Origin: Nonomuraea jiangxiensis
Lineage (GTDB): Bacteria > Actinomycetota > Actinomycetes > Streptosporangiales > Streptosporangiaceae
Assembly: GCF_900099965.1 (NCBI RefSeq)
Contig: NZ_FNDJ01000008.1
Location: 124,001-188,000, forward strand
Reading direction: 5' to 3'
Length of the DNA stretch: 64,000 nt
The notes under the pieces were generated by a model. It was not told the origin of the DNA. It was given only the letters and a program-made list of their open reading frames with translations, and ran no database searches. Both the position numbers and the translations under genes were made by a program. Of this stretch, positions 42,312-50,786 are shown one piece after another. How positions within the stretch are numbered: the first letter of the stretch is position 1; each line of letters opens with the position of its first letter.

Positions 42312-43103
42312 ATGCAGGTGTCAGCCATGAACGCCGCCGCATCCCCGGTCGCCGCCACGCGCGGATCGGCCACGTGGAGGCTCGTCACAATCGAGAGCAA
42401 GCTGTGCCTCCGCGACAAGGTCGCGCCGATCTGGGGCGTCGGCTGCCCGCTGATCGTGTTGATCATTCTCGGCAGCCTCCCCGTCCTGCGGAAACCGTTG
42501 GAGGCCGCCGGCGGCCTGACCATCTTCGACATGTACGTCCCTGTCCTGATCATCTTCAACCTGGCCATCCTGGCCATGACCGCGCTGCCGGCCACGCTCG
42601 CGGGCTACCGGGAGAACGGCGTACTGCGACGCATGCAGGCCACGCCGGTCGGCCCGGCCCGCCTGCTCACCGCCCAGCTCGTGGCCAACCTCGCCATCGC
42701 GCTCGTCGCGATGATCCTGTTCCTCGCGGTGGCCGGGCTCGGCTTCGGCGTCGCCCTGCCGCGGCACCTCATCGGCTTCGCCGTGGCCTGGCTGCTCGCG
42801 GCCGCCGCGCTGCTCGCCATCGGCCTGCTGATCACCGCACTGGTGCCCGGACGTAGCTCGGCCTCGGCGATCGGCACGGTGTTGTTCTTCCCGATGATGT
42901 TCTTCGCCGGGCTCTGGGTGCCGATCGCGCAAATGCCGCCGGTGCTGCAGACCATCAGCCACTACACTCCACTCGGCGCCGGCATGCAGGCGTTCCAGGA
43001 CGCCTACCTGGGCCACTTCCCGTCCGCGCTCCCCCTCGTCATCCTGGCGGCGTACGCGGCCGGGTGCGCGGTCATCGCGGTCCACTGGTTCCGCTGGGAA
43101 TAG
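42312..43103 (+). CDS. ABC-2 type permease
   Basis: 263 residues with about six transmembrane helices, ATG 42312 after AGAGAGG. The patterns ALPATLAGYRENGVLRRMQATPVGPARLL and PMMFFAGLWVPIAQMP are typical of ABC-2 family membrane subunits of the DrrB/NodJ type. Pairs with the ATPase encoded 31 bases upstream. Substrate unknown. Confidence 0.88.
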   Translation: MQVSAMNAAASPVAATRGSATWRLVTIESKLCLRDKVAPIWGVGCPLIVLIILGSLPVLRKPLEAAGGLTIFDMYVPVLIIFNLAILAMTALPATLAGYRENGVLRRMQATPVGPARLLTAQLVANLAIALVAMILFLAVAGLGFGVALPRHLIGFAVAWLLAAAALLAIGLLITALVPGRSSASAIGTVLFFPMMFFAGLWVPIAQMPPVLQTISHYTPLGAGMQAFQDAYLGHFPSALPLVILAAYAAGCAVIAVHWFRWE

Positions 43104-43125
43104 ACTCGGCGAGGAGGAGGGAATC

Positions 43126-44430
43126 TTGAGCAGGTGGAGGCGGCCCGAGCAGTGGTCCGCGGCGCGAGAGCAGCCACCGTTCCTCCTGGTCACCGCGGTG
43201 CCGTACACGTTGCTTGCCGCGCTTGTCGGCTTCAAGGTGATGAGAGGGCCCTCGGCGGACGACTCCCTGCTCGTCGATCTCGGCCTGTGCGGGTTGGCCG
43301 CGGCGTGGATGCTCGGCATGTTCACCCTGCGTCCCGCCTGGTGGGAGCGGCCACGCATCATGGCGGTGTTCTTCACCGGCCTCTTGGTGATCACGGCGAT
43401 CCTGGTTATACGGGATCCCATGTTCGGGTTGTTCACCCCTGCGCCGTACATCTACGCCTTCGCTGTCCTGCCCTGGCCATGGCGGCTTCCGAGCGTGGCC
43501 GCCGTGGCGGTCTTGGCCGGCATCGCGCAGGCCTCCACCGTCGACGTGACGACCGCGCTCGGTCTGACCCTGCACCTGACCATCGTCGTCGCCAACGTCG
43601 GCCTCATGGGCGTCACCGCCTGGGTGCTGCGGCTCGTCGAGCAGGAGAGGGAGCAGCGCGAGCAGGCCCTCGCCGAGCTGAGCCGGACGAATCGGGTGCT
43701 GGAGGCGACGCTCGCCGAGAACGCCGGCCTGCACGCCCAGCTGCTCGCCCACGCCCGGGAGGCGGGAGTTCTCGAGGAGCGCCAGCGGATGGCCCGCGAG
43801 ATCCACGACACCCTGGCCCAAGGGCTCACCGGGATCATCGCGCAGCTTCAGGCGGCCGAGCAGATGCACGACGTCCCGGCACAGTGGCGCCGGCCCTTCG
43901 ACGCCGTCAAGAGACTGGCCAGGGAGAGCCTGTCCGAGGCCCGGCGCTCGGTCGACGCGCTGCGGCCCGAGCCGCTGGAGACCTCGCGCCTGAACGACGC
44001 CCTTGCCGACGTCGCCGACCGGTGGTCGAAGCTGCACGGGCTCGCCGTCCAGGTCACGACGACCGGCACGGTGCGGGCCATGACGCCCGAGGTCGAGTTC
44101 GCGCTGCTGCGCACGGCACAGGAGGCCCTGGCCAACGTGGCCAAGCACGCGCACGCGACCAGGGTCGGGGTGACGCTGTCCTATCTGGAGCACGAGGTGG
44201 CGTTGGACGTACGTGACGACGGCAGGGGTTTCGATCCCGTGAGTCTCGAAGCCGGCACGGCCGCGAACGGCAGTCCGGGGCCGTCGTCCCGCGGCGGTGG
44301 GTTCGGCCTGTCCATCATGCGTCAGCGCGTCGAAGGGCTGTCCGGGAGCCTGCGGATCGAGTCCGCGCCCGGCGCCGGCACCGGGATCTCGGCCTGCGTC
44401 CCCTTCCTGCCGGCCGGGAGCCACGCATGA
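43126..44430 (+). CDS. NarL-type sensor histidine kinase
   Basis: 434 residues from TTG 43126 behind GAGGAGG. About five to six N-terminal transmembrane helices (to residue 175), a coiled-coil linker (QEREQREQALAELSRT), then the HisKA_3 dimerisation domain with REIHDTLAQG (phosphorylated His near residue 226) and an HATPase_c domain (LRTAQEALANVAKHAHAT, VRDDGRGFDP, GGFGLSIMRQRVEGLSG). Membrane-sensing kinase of the LiaS/DesK group. Overlaps the response regulator gene by four bases and follows the exporter genes it presumably controls. Confidence 0.92.
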   Translation: MSRWRRPEQWSAAREQPPFLLVTAVPYTLLAALVGFKVMRGPSADDSLLVDLGLCGLAAAWMLGMFTLRPAWWERPRIMAVFFTGLLVITAILVIRDPMFGLFTPAPYIYAFAVLPWPWRLPSVAAVAVLAGIAQASTVDVTTALGLTLHLTIVVANVGLMGVTAWVLRLVEQEREQREQALAELSRTNRVLEATLAENAGLHAQLLAHAREAGVLEERQRMAREIHDTLAQGLTGIIAQLQAAEQMHDVPAQWRRPFDAVKRLARESLSEARRSVDALRPEPLETSRLNDALADVADRWSKLHGLAVQVTTTGTVRAMTPEVEFALLRTAQEALANVAKHAHATRVGVTLSYLEHEVALDVRDDGRGFDPVSLEAGTAANGSPGPSSRGGGFGLSIMRQRVEGLSGSLRIESAPGAGTGISACVPFLPAGSHA

Positions 44431-45092
44431 CCGATCGCGCGGCCGAGGACCTGATCCGGCTGCTGATCGTGGATGACCATCCCGTCGTCAGGGATGGGCT
44501 GAGCAGCATGTTCGCCTCCGCGCCCGGATTCGAGGTGCTGGGCGAGGCAGCGGACGGGGCCGCGGCCGTACGGCTCGCCCAGGAGCTCCAGCCCGACGTG
44601 ATCCTCATGGACCTGCGCATGCCCGGCATGGACGGGCTGACCGCGATCACCGAGTTGACCAGGCTCGGCGTCACCGCGCGGGTGCTGGTGCTGACGACCT
44701 ACGACACCGACACCCACGTGCTGCCGGCGATCGAGGCGGGCGCGACCGGCTACCTGCTCAAGGACGCACCTCGGGAGGACCTGCTGCGGGGCGCGAGGGC
44801 CGCCGCCAGGGGTGAGAGCGTGCTGTCGCCTTCGGTGGCGGCACGGTTGATGAACCGGGTCAGGACACCCGCGCCGCAACTGCTCAGCCCGCGGGAGCTG
44901 GAGGTCCTTCAGCTCGTGGCGGCCGGCAACACCAACCAGGAGGCGGCCACCCGCCTGTTCATCACCGAGGCCACGGTCAAGAGCCACCTGCTGAACATCT
45001 ACGCCAAGCTCGGGGTGAACGACCGCGCCGCCGCCGTCACCGAGGCGTTCAACCGGAGGCTGCTCGTCCCGCGAACGCCCGAACAGCCCTGA
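44427..45092 (+). CDS. LuxR/NarL-family response regulator
   Basis: 221 residues, ATG 44427 overlapping the kinase stop. Receiver domain with acidic pair DDHP near residues 16-19, phosphorylated Asp near 63 (LMDLRMPGMDG), Thr in VLTTYD and Lys in LLKDA; the C-terminal LuxR helix-turn-helix begins LSPRELEVLQLVAAGNTNQE. Acts with the adjacent kinase, probably controlling the exporter at 41354-43103. Confidence 0.93.
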   Translation: MTDRAAEDLIRLLIVDDHPVVRDGLSSMFASAPGFEVLGEAADGAAAVRLAQELQPDVILMDLRMPGMDGLTAITELTRLGVTARVLVLTTYDTDTHVLPAIEAGATGYLLKDAPREDLLRGARAAARGESVLSPSVAARLMNRVRTPAPQLLSPRELEVLQLVAAGNTNQEAATRLFITEATVKSHLLNIYAKLGVNDRAAAVTEAFNRRLLVPRTPEQP

Positions 45093-45095
45093 CTC

Positions 45096-45118
45096 CCCCG
45101 GCGATCCTCCACCCGGGG
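45096..45118. terminator. Short hairpin between convergent genes
   Basis: CCCCGG (45096-45101) and CCGGGG (45113-45118) pair around an 11-base loop, between the response regulator stop and the convergent HAF-repeat gene. Weak stem, no T tract. Confidence 0.35.
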
Positions 45119-45135
45119 AAGGACGCGCGGTGCGG

Positions 45136-46263
45136 CTAGCCGTTGGGGATCAGCATGTACGCGTGCTGGTCAGCGGTCTTGCCCGGCTCGCAGTAGTAAC
45201 ACGTACTGCCGACGATCACTCCATCGTCATTGATCGCGAACGCGTGCTCCAGTGCCACGTCCGAGGGAAGGTTCGTGACCACCGTGTTGAGGTCGACCAT
45301 GCGCTCGCCCTCCCAGACGAAGGCGTGGGCGCCGTAGTAGTCGGCACTGGTACGGGAGGTGCCCACGACGTGTCCGGATTCGTTGATGTCGTAGGCGAAG
45401 CTGCTGGTGCCTCCCGGCAGCACGCCCAGGTCACGCATGACGCCCAGGTCCCACATGAACGCGTGGATCTCCCCTGCGGCGTTCTGCGAGGAACCCGTGA
45501 TCTGGGTCTTCTCGTTGATGCCGCGCGCCACGGTGGCCTCCGTGGTGCCGCCGAGCGATCCGAGATCCGTCATCCGGCCGTCCTCCCACAGGAAGCCATG
45601 GAGCGCAGGGCCGCTGCGCGCCAGGGCGGTGCCCACGACCTGGCCCTTGTCGTTGACGGCGTGGGCCTCGCTCTCGGTCGACCACGGACGGTCGCTGCTG
45701 CCGCCGAGCGTTCCCAGGTCGCGGAGCCGGCCGCTCGCGGACCACAGTACGGCCCGCACCGGGCCGCCCTGGTACTGGAAACGTGTCCCCACCACGACAC
45801 CCTGATTGTTGATGGCCTTGGCCGCGCTCCCGCTTCCGCTGCCCCATCCGGTGCCCAGATCGATCGTGCTCCCGTTCCGGCGGATGAACGCGTGCGGAGG
45901 GTCGGTGCGATTGACATGGGTGTGCCCGGCCACGTCCCCGGCGTCGTTGATGGACGCCGCGACATTCTCGCCGGGCGCGTAGATCGCGGGCAGCGCCGTC
46001 AGTTGCCCGTTCTGCCAGGTGAAGGCATGGCCGGCCGGGTTCACGGTGTTGGAGCCCGATCCCACCACCTGCCGGGCGGCATTGACGTCCCACGCCTCGC
46101 TCCATGGCCGGCCGACGGGAAGGCTCCCGAGCCAGCCGAGGTTGACGTAGGTGTAGGTGGCCGGACCGGACGCGGTATTGGCCGCCGCCGCTGGTGGACC
46201 GGCGAGCGAGCCCGCGAGCAGACAGAGTGCAACCGAGGAGAACGCCACGCTTCGCCTTGGCAT
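45136..46263 (-). CDS. Secreted HAF-repeat protein
   Basis: 375 residues from ATG 46263, seven bases after AAGGGA. Signal peptide 1-27 (LCLLAGSLAGPPAAAA). The rest is a beta-propeller-like array of the HAF type: HAFTWQNGQLTALP, HAFIRRNGSTIDLG, HGFLWEDGRMTDLGSLGG, HAFMWDLGVMRDLGVLPGG, HAFVWEGERMVDLN, alternating with INxxGxVVG turns (INNQGVVVG, VNDKGQVVG, INESGHVVG, INDDGVIVG). At least six repeats. Function unknown; exported or wall-associated. Confidence 0.85.
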   Translation of the reverse strand: MPRRSVAFSSVALCLLAGSLAGPPAAAANTASGPATYTYVNLGWLGSLPVGRPWSEAWDVNAARQVVGSGSNTVNPAGHAFTWQNGQLTALPAIYAPGENVAASINDAGDVAGHTHVNRTDPPHAFIRRNGSTIDLGTGWGSGSGSAAKAINNQGVVVGTRFQYQGGPVRAVLWSASGRLRDLGTLGGSSDRPWSTESEAHAVNDKGQVVGTALARSGPALHGFLWEDGRMTDLGSLGGTTEATVARGINEKTQITGSSQNAAGEIHAFMWDLGVMRDLGVLPGGTSSFAYDINESGHVVGTSRTSADYYGAHAFVWEGERMVDLNTVVTNLPSDVALEHAFAINDDGVIVGSTCYYCEPGKTADQHAYMLIPNG

Positions 46264-46402
46264 CAAGGTGTCCCTTTCGGTGGATGAGGGGTGACCATGA
46301 TTTTGCGGGCGTTCTTGGCGAAGATTCTTACGGGGTGATTATCTGTTCCCGGAGCCGGGGTGCCCGCGACTCGCCGTACTCGCGGGCACCGTGGGGAAAT
46401 CC

Positions 46403-47110
46403 TCAGGTCGTGAGGGCTTCTGACGCCTTCCGGTAGATGACGCTCGGGTCGTCCGACAGCCACGCCTTCACCTGGCGGCTCCAGTCGTCGGCGAGCACCT
46501 CGGACCGGTGCTCCTCGATGCCGTCCAGGGCCTCCGCGACGATCACCTCGGGGGCGCTCTTGTCGCCGGTGTACCAGGCCATCATGTCGGTGTCCGCGGC
46601 GCCCAGATGCAGACCCGTCACGAGGGTGCGCTGGCCGGCCAGCTCCAGACGTACGTTGTTGGTGAGCGCCCACTCGGCGGCCTTCGCCGCGTGATAGGCG
46701 CCCGCACCGTCGTTGGCGAGCCACGAGAGCGCCGAGAGAACATTGAGGATCGCGCCATCGGCCAGCTGGGGCGCGAAGGCGCGGACCACGTGGAGGGTCC
46801 CGTAGAAGTGGGTGTCCATCTCGCGGCGGATCGTGTCCAAGTCCCCGGTGACCAGGTTCGCCCCGGTGGCGATGCCCGCGTTGTTGATGACAATCTTGAC
46901 GTCGGGCGCCGCGAGGGCCGCGGCGGCCACCGATGCCGGATCCGTGACGTCGAGGCGCAGCGGGATGACTCCTGGTACGTCGATGAGGTCCGGGCGGCGG
47001 GCGGTGGCGTACACCTTGCCGGCGCCACGCTCGAGAAGGGACAGGACGAACTGCCGGCCCAGGCCCCGGTTGGCGCCGGTCACCAGCACATGTGCTCCAT
47101 TGATCTGCAT
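46403..47110 (-). CDS. SDR-family oxidoreductase
   Basis: 235 residues from ATG 47110. Motifs GANRGLGR (nucleotide binding), NNAGIA, catalytic Ser in NVLSALSW and Tyr/Lys in YHAAKAAEW. The substrate is unknown. It is divergent from a MerR-type regulator with a palindrome between them, and its promoter has the long spacer typical of MerR-activated genes, so it is probably the regulated target. Confidence 0.88.
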   Translation of the reverse strand: MQINGAHVLVTGANRGLGRQFVLSLLERGAGKVYATARRPDLIDVPGVIPLRLDVTDPASVAAAALAAPDVKIVINNAGIATGANLVTGDLDTIRREMDTHFYGTLHVVRAFAPQLADGAILNVLSALSWLANDGAGAYHAAKAAEWALTNNVRLELAGQRTLVTGLHLGAADTDMMAWYTGDKSAPEVIVAEALDGIEEHRSEVLADDWSRQVKAWLSDDPSVIYRKASEALTT

Positions 47111-47127
47111 GCCGGATACGCTAAAAC

Positions 47128-47143
47128 CTGACGTTGACGTCAG
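47128..47143. promoter_or_regulatory. MerR-type operator in a long-spacer promoter
   Basis: CTGACGT-TG-ACGTCAG is a perfect palindrome. On the minus strand it lies between TTGCCT (-35-like) and TTAGCG/TAGCGT (-10-like) with a 19-20 base spacer, the hallmark of promoters that MerR proteins activate by twisting DNA. Confidence 0.7.
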
Positions 47144-47169
47144 AGGCAAGTCTGGTGACGGAGGCCACA

Positions 47170-47577
47170 GTGCGTATCGGTGAGTTGGCGGCGAAGTCGG
47201 GCGTCAGCGTGCGGGCCCTGCGTTACTACGAGGAGCAGGGGTTGCTGGAGGCGACCCGGAGCTACTCCGGACAGCGCCACTACCCCGAGCCGGCGACCGA
47301 CCGCGTTCAGCTGATCCAGATGCTCTACGCGGCGGGCCTGTCGAGCAAGACCATCGCCGAACTGCTGCCCTGCGTCGAGGCCAGGGTCAATACTCCGGAG
47401 TCGCGTGCCCGGCTCGCCGCCGAGCGTGATCGCATCGAGGCCCAGATCGCCGCGCTGACCCGGACCCGTGATCGCCTGGACGCGGTCATCGCGATCTCCG
47501 AAAGCCCGGAGAGCGGCTGTACCTACGTCCCGGACCGGGACGTCGCCGCAGAGGCGGGTCACTCTGTGACATCGTGA
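47170..47577 (+). CDS. MerR-family regulator
   Basis: 135 residues from GTG 47170, behind GGAGG. N-terminal winged helix RIGELAAKSGVSVRALRYYEEQGLL, then the dimerisation coiled coil (RLAAERDRIEAQIAALTRTRDRLDAV). Only one cysteine lies in the C-terminal part (SGCTYVP), so it is not a thiol-metal sensor of the classical type and probably senses an organic compound. Divergent from the SDR gene that it most likely controls. Confidence 0.9.
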   Translation: MRIGELAAKSGVSVRALRYYEEQGLLEATRSYSGQRHYPEPATDRVQLIQMLYAAGLSSKTIAELLPCVEARVNTPESRARLAAERDRIEAQIAALTRTRDRLDAVIAISESPESGCTYVPDRDVAAEAGHSVTS

Positions 47578-48101
47578 ACGCCGCGGCCCCGTTCGGACTC
47601 GCCGCCAAGACCACGACGTCGTGGCGCACTGACCGAGCCATCACCCGGGCGGCGCCTGCCACCGGGTGCCGAGCCGACCGTGCCGCATTCGGCCTACCAA
47701 GCGGACGCGTAGCGTCTCCGGCGTGTCACCGCCCGCGTCCCTACTGATCGCCAGCGCGCTGTGCCGCACCGACAGCCCGTTGGCACCCGAGGCCGCCGGA
47801 AAACCATGGGGCGCCCCGGTGAGCTGGAGGAAGCGCTCGCTCGACAGGTGGACGTGGCGCTCGGCGTGCCCGGACGGCTCGCCGACATCCTGCGCATCGC
47901 TGGGGACGAGGTCGTCCGCCTGGCCCTCGCCACAGGACGGAACATCCGCCGTGGCCCCGGCTATTCGGTCCGTATTCGCACCGAGGTGGGAGCGTTGACG
48001 GTCGCAGGGCATCCCTTATCCGATGGCGCGTGATAACCGATAAATCCCGGTTATAGGGTTACTAGGAGGCATCGACGGCCCCTGCCATCGAAGGGAGCAC
48101 T
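47578..48101. other. Region of 524 bases with one possible short gene
   Basis: Codon bias is acceptable for a frame from ATG 47806 to TGA 48033 (75 residues, containing DVALGVPGRLADILRIAGDE), but there is no ribosome-binding site and no recognised family. It may be a gene remnant. The rest shows nothing. The operator-like palindrome at 48033-48054 lies at the right-hand end. Confidence 0.3.
48033..48054. promoter_or_regulatory. Inverted repeat upstream of the hydrolase operon
   Basis: ATAACCG-N8-CGGTTAT, a perfect 7-bp inverted repeat, 47 bases before the GTG of the alpha/beta hydrolase gene. The same half-site pair recurs at 50710-50724 with a shorter spacer. Confidence 0.55.
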
Positions 48102-48998
48102 GTGAAACGCGCAGCCAAGACCAGGCATCTGTACCGGGAGCTGGACGGCGTCAAGGTGCACTACCGCGAAGCGGGGGTGCCGTCATCGACCGCGGTTCTC
48201 CTGCTCCACGGCTTTCCCAGTTCTTCGTACTCGTTCCGCGATGTGCTCCCGGCCCTGGGCGAGCACGTCTACGCGATCGCGCCGGACCTTCCGGGCTTCG
48301 GGTTCTCGGACGCACCGCCGCTCGATGAGTACGAGTACACCTTCGAACGCCTGTCACATGTGATCGAGGCCCTGCTGGATGACCTCGGGGTGGAGCGCTA
48401 CGTGCTCTTCGTGACGGACTTCGGTACGCCCGTCGGGTACCGCATGGCGATGCGTCATCCGGAGCGCGTGCTGGGCCTGGTCGTGCAGAACGGCAACACC
48501 CACGAGGCGGGGCTGCACGAGGGCTGGGACGCGCCGCGCCGGTTCTGGGCGGAGCCCAGCGAGGAGAACAGGGCCGCGCTGCCGGACTGGTTGAACTTCT
48601 CGGGCACCCGGGATCAGTACCTCAGCGGACTGCGGCAGGAACTGCGGGACCTGCACCCGCGCGAGTCGTGGCATCTCGACTGGGAACGGCTCTCCCTGCC
48701 CGGCAACCTCGACATCCAGTTCCAGCTCTTCTACGACTACCGGAACCACGTGGCGCGCTTCCCGGAGATCGCGGCCTATCACAAGGAGCATCAGCCTCCG
48801 TGCCTGGTGCTCTGGGGCCGGCACGACACGTTTTACGACATCGCCGAGGTGCTGGCCTACCACCAGGACATGACCACCCTCGACGCCCACCTCTACGACG
48901 CCGGGCACTTTCTGCTGGAGACCCACGCCGCCGAAGTCGCCGCAGCCCTCGTCACCTTCCTCGACGACGTCCTCGACCGCTCGGGAGCGCGCTCATGA
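48102..48998 (+). CDS. Alpha/beta hydrolase (haloalkane dehalogenase / epoxide hydrolase type)
   Basis: 298 residues from GTG 48102 (GGGAG upstream). HGFPSSS oxyanion motif near residue 36, Asp nucleophile in FVTDFGTPVG near residue 107, acid Asp in WGRHDTFYD, and base His in HFLLETH. An aspartate nucleophile indicates dehalogenase or epoxide hydrolase chemistry and not an esterase. First gene of an operon with a GNAT and a CGNR gene, each overlapping by four bases. Confidence 0.85.
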   Translation: MKRAAKTRHLYRELDGVKVHYREAGVPSSTAVLLLHGFPSSSYSFRDVLPALGEHVYAIAPDLPGFGFSDAPPLDEYEYTFERLSHVIEALLDDLGVERYVLFVTDFGTPVGYRMAMRHPERVLGLVVQNGNTHEAGLHEGWDAPRRFWAEPSEENRAALPDWLNFSGTRDQYLSGLRQELRDLHPRESWHLDWERLSLPGNLDIQFQLFYDYRNHVARFPEIAAYHKEHQPPCLVLWGRHDTFYDIAEVLAYHQDMTTLDAHLYDAGHFLLETHAAEVAAALVTFLDDVLDRSGARS

Positions 48999-49573
48999 GC
49001 ACGGCGGAACTTACGGTCAAACCGCTGAGCAGGGAAACCTGGGACGACTTCGAGACGGTCATGGGCGCCAACGGCGGAGCCCGCGGCTGCTGGTGCATGC
49101 ACTGGCGGCTGAGCATGCAGGAGTGGATGGAGGGCAAGGGCGCCGGAAACAAGGCCGCGATGCGGAAACTCGCCGCACGTAAGACACCGCCGGGAGTCGT
49201 GGGTTATCTCGATGACGATCCCATCGCCTGGTGCGGGTTCGGGGACCGCTCGGACTTTCCCCGCATGCAGCGCTCGGCGCTGCTGAAGCCCGTCGATGAC
49301 GAGCCGGTCATCTCACTGACCTGCCTGCTCATCAAGAAGGGCCACCGCGGCGAAGGACGGTCCGCGCAACTGATCGCCGCCGTGTGCGACTACCTGGGCG
49401 AAACCTGCGAGACAGGCACCATTGAGGCATACCCGGTCGAGCCGGTCGAAGGACGCAGAGCAGGGCCGGACAACGCCATGACCGGTATCGCCAGCGCGTT
49501 CCTCGCCGCCGGATTCACCGAGGTCGCGCGACCTCGGACCGATCGCCCCGTGATGCGGTACTCACTACGATGA
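48995..49573 (+). CDS. GNAT-family acetyltransferase
   Basis: 192 residues from ATG 48995, overlapping the hydrolase stop. Acetyl-CoA binding signature near residue 108 (IKKGHRGEGRSAQLI), preceded by SLTCLLI. The N-terminal part contains RGCWCMHWRLS, a pattern of one actinobacterial GNAT subfamily. Substrate unknown. Middle gene of the three-gene operon. Confidence 0.85.
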   Translation: MSTAELTVKPLSRETWDDFETVMGANGGARGCWCMHWRLSMQEWMEGKGAGNKAAMRKLAARKTPPGVVGYLDDDPIAWCGFGDRSDFPRMQRSALLKPVDDEPVISLTCLLIKKGHRGEGRSAQLIAAVCDYLGETCETGTIEAYPVEPVEGRRAGPDNAMTGIASAFLAAGFTEVARPRTDRPVMRYSLR

Positions 49574-50139
49574 ACACGGTCACCACCTGGACGGACGACC
49601 ACTTCATCGCCGGCGACGTCGCGCTCGACTTCGCGAACACCGTCTACCGCCGCACACCCGAACCCGGACCCGATCTGCTCGGCGACGCCGGCGCCCTCGC
49701 CACGTGGCTCGCCAGGGCGGGACTGCTGCCGACGACCGGCGAGCCACGCGACATCCTCCACGACCCCGATGCCGCCCTGCGCCAGGCACGCACGCTACGC
49801 GAACTGCTCTGGGCGATCTTCGACGCTCAGCGGAACGGTCGCGAGCTACCCGCGCAGGCTCTGGCCGGCCTCCTCGACATCGCTCGTCGCGGTGCCCGCG
49901 GCGTCGCCGTGAACTCCGACGGTTCCATCATCCCGCTGACCGCCGAAGGCGCGTGCGCGACGCTCGCGCTGCGGGGGATCAAGCTCGCGCTGAGCCCGCC
50001 GTCCCAGCGAGTACGCGCCTGCGACGGCTGCGGCTGGTTCTTCGTCGACACCTCCCGTGGCCGCCGTCGTCGCTGGTGCAGCATGAAAACCTGCGGAAAC
50101 CAGAGCAAGGCGGCCCGCTACCGCTCCGCCCACCGCTGA
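49570..50139 (+). CDS. CGNR zinc-finger regulator
   Basis: 189 residues, overlapping the GNAT stop (ATGA). ABATE-type N-terminus ALDFANTVYR, zinc-finger CDGCGWFFVD then WCSMKTCGNQSKAARY, the four cysteines plus the CGN-R motif that names the family. The second CGNR protein in this window (the other at 20455-21063). Probably represses its own operon, for which the palindrome at 48033-48054 is a candidate site. Confidence 0.88.
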   Translation: MNTVTTWTDDHFIAGDVALDFANTVYRRTPEPGPDLLGDAGALATWLARAGLLPTTGEPRDILHDPDAALRQARTLRELLWAIFDAQRNGRELPAQALAGLLDIARRGARGVAVNSDGSIIPLTAEGACATLALRGIKLALSPPSQRVRACDGCGWFFVDTSRGRRRRWCSMKTCGNQSKAARYRSAHR

Positions 50140-50163
50140 CGAGCATGCCCGTGCGTCGGCCGC

Positions 50164-50661
50164 TCACACGTAGCGGCCGACGCAGTCGGCGAAGCGGTCG
50201 GCGCGTACGGAGCAGTCGTAGGTGAAGTGTTCGCGGGATCCGCCGCCGGTGCTGAAGTCGTACTCCGCCACGACCCGCTCTCCCTGGCCCGGGGTCAGGG
50301 AGAGCAGCCGGTACTGTCCCTTCGCCTCGATCACCTCGGGAACGAGGAAGCGGTCCATGATCTCGTCCCGCCCGTCGTAGATGCGGCCCACGCTGTCGAA
50401 CCTGGCCTCGGGGGCGAACGTGTCGCGCACGCCCGCCTCGTCACCCGCGTTGATCGCGGCCACGAACCGCTCGACGAGCTCCCGGTGCCCGGGCTCCGCG
50501 GCTGCGGCGGTCTCCCCCGGAGAAGCCGCCGTCGGCGAGGCCGCGGCCGACGTGGACGCGGTGGCTGCCGTGGGGCGCTCCTCCCCCGCGCACCCCGCCG
50601 TCGTCCCCAGCGCCAGTGCCGCCGCACATGCCAACAGATCGCCACGCATTCTGATCATCAT
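50164..50661 (-). CDS. Lipoprotein with SnoaL-like/NTF2-like domain
   Basis: 165 residues from ATG 50661. Signal peptide with lipobox TTAGCAGE (lipidated Cys near residue 24), then a low-complexity Ala/Ser/Thr linker and an NTF2-like alpha+beta fold (HRELVERFVAAINAGDEAGVRDTFAPEARFDS, IYDGRDEIMDRFLVPEV). These domains bind or hydrolyse small molecules; no catalytic residues can be named. Stands alone between two plus-strand and minus-strand neighbours. Confidence 0.75.
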   Translation of the reverse strand: MMIRMRGDLLACAAALALGTTAGCAGEERPTAATASTSAAASPTAASPGETAAAAEPGHRELVERFVAAINAGDEAGVRDTFAPEARFDSVGRIYDGRDEIMDRFLVPEVIEAKGQYRLLSLTPGQGERVVAEYDFSTGGGSREHFTYDCSVRADRFADCVGRYV

Positions 50662-50709
50662 GCGTTCATGCTCCGCCGGAGCCACCCCTGCCGTCCAAGA
50701 CCCATGGCG

Positions 50710-50724
50710 ATAACCGATGGTTAT
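50710..50724. promoter_or_regulatory. Inverted repeat ATAACC-GAT-GGTTAT
   Basis: Perfect 6-bp inverted repeat 49 bases upstream of the lipoprotein gene on its coding-strand side. It shares its half-site with the palindrome at 48033-48054, so one regulator might bind both. Confidence 0.45.
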
Positions 50725-50786
50725 GCCCGGATCGACGGTTCCCGTCACGGGTGCCGGCGATGACTAGGCCGGCGGTCCGGGTCAGG

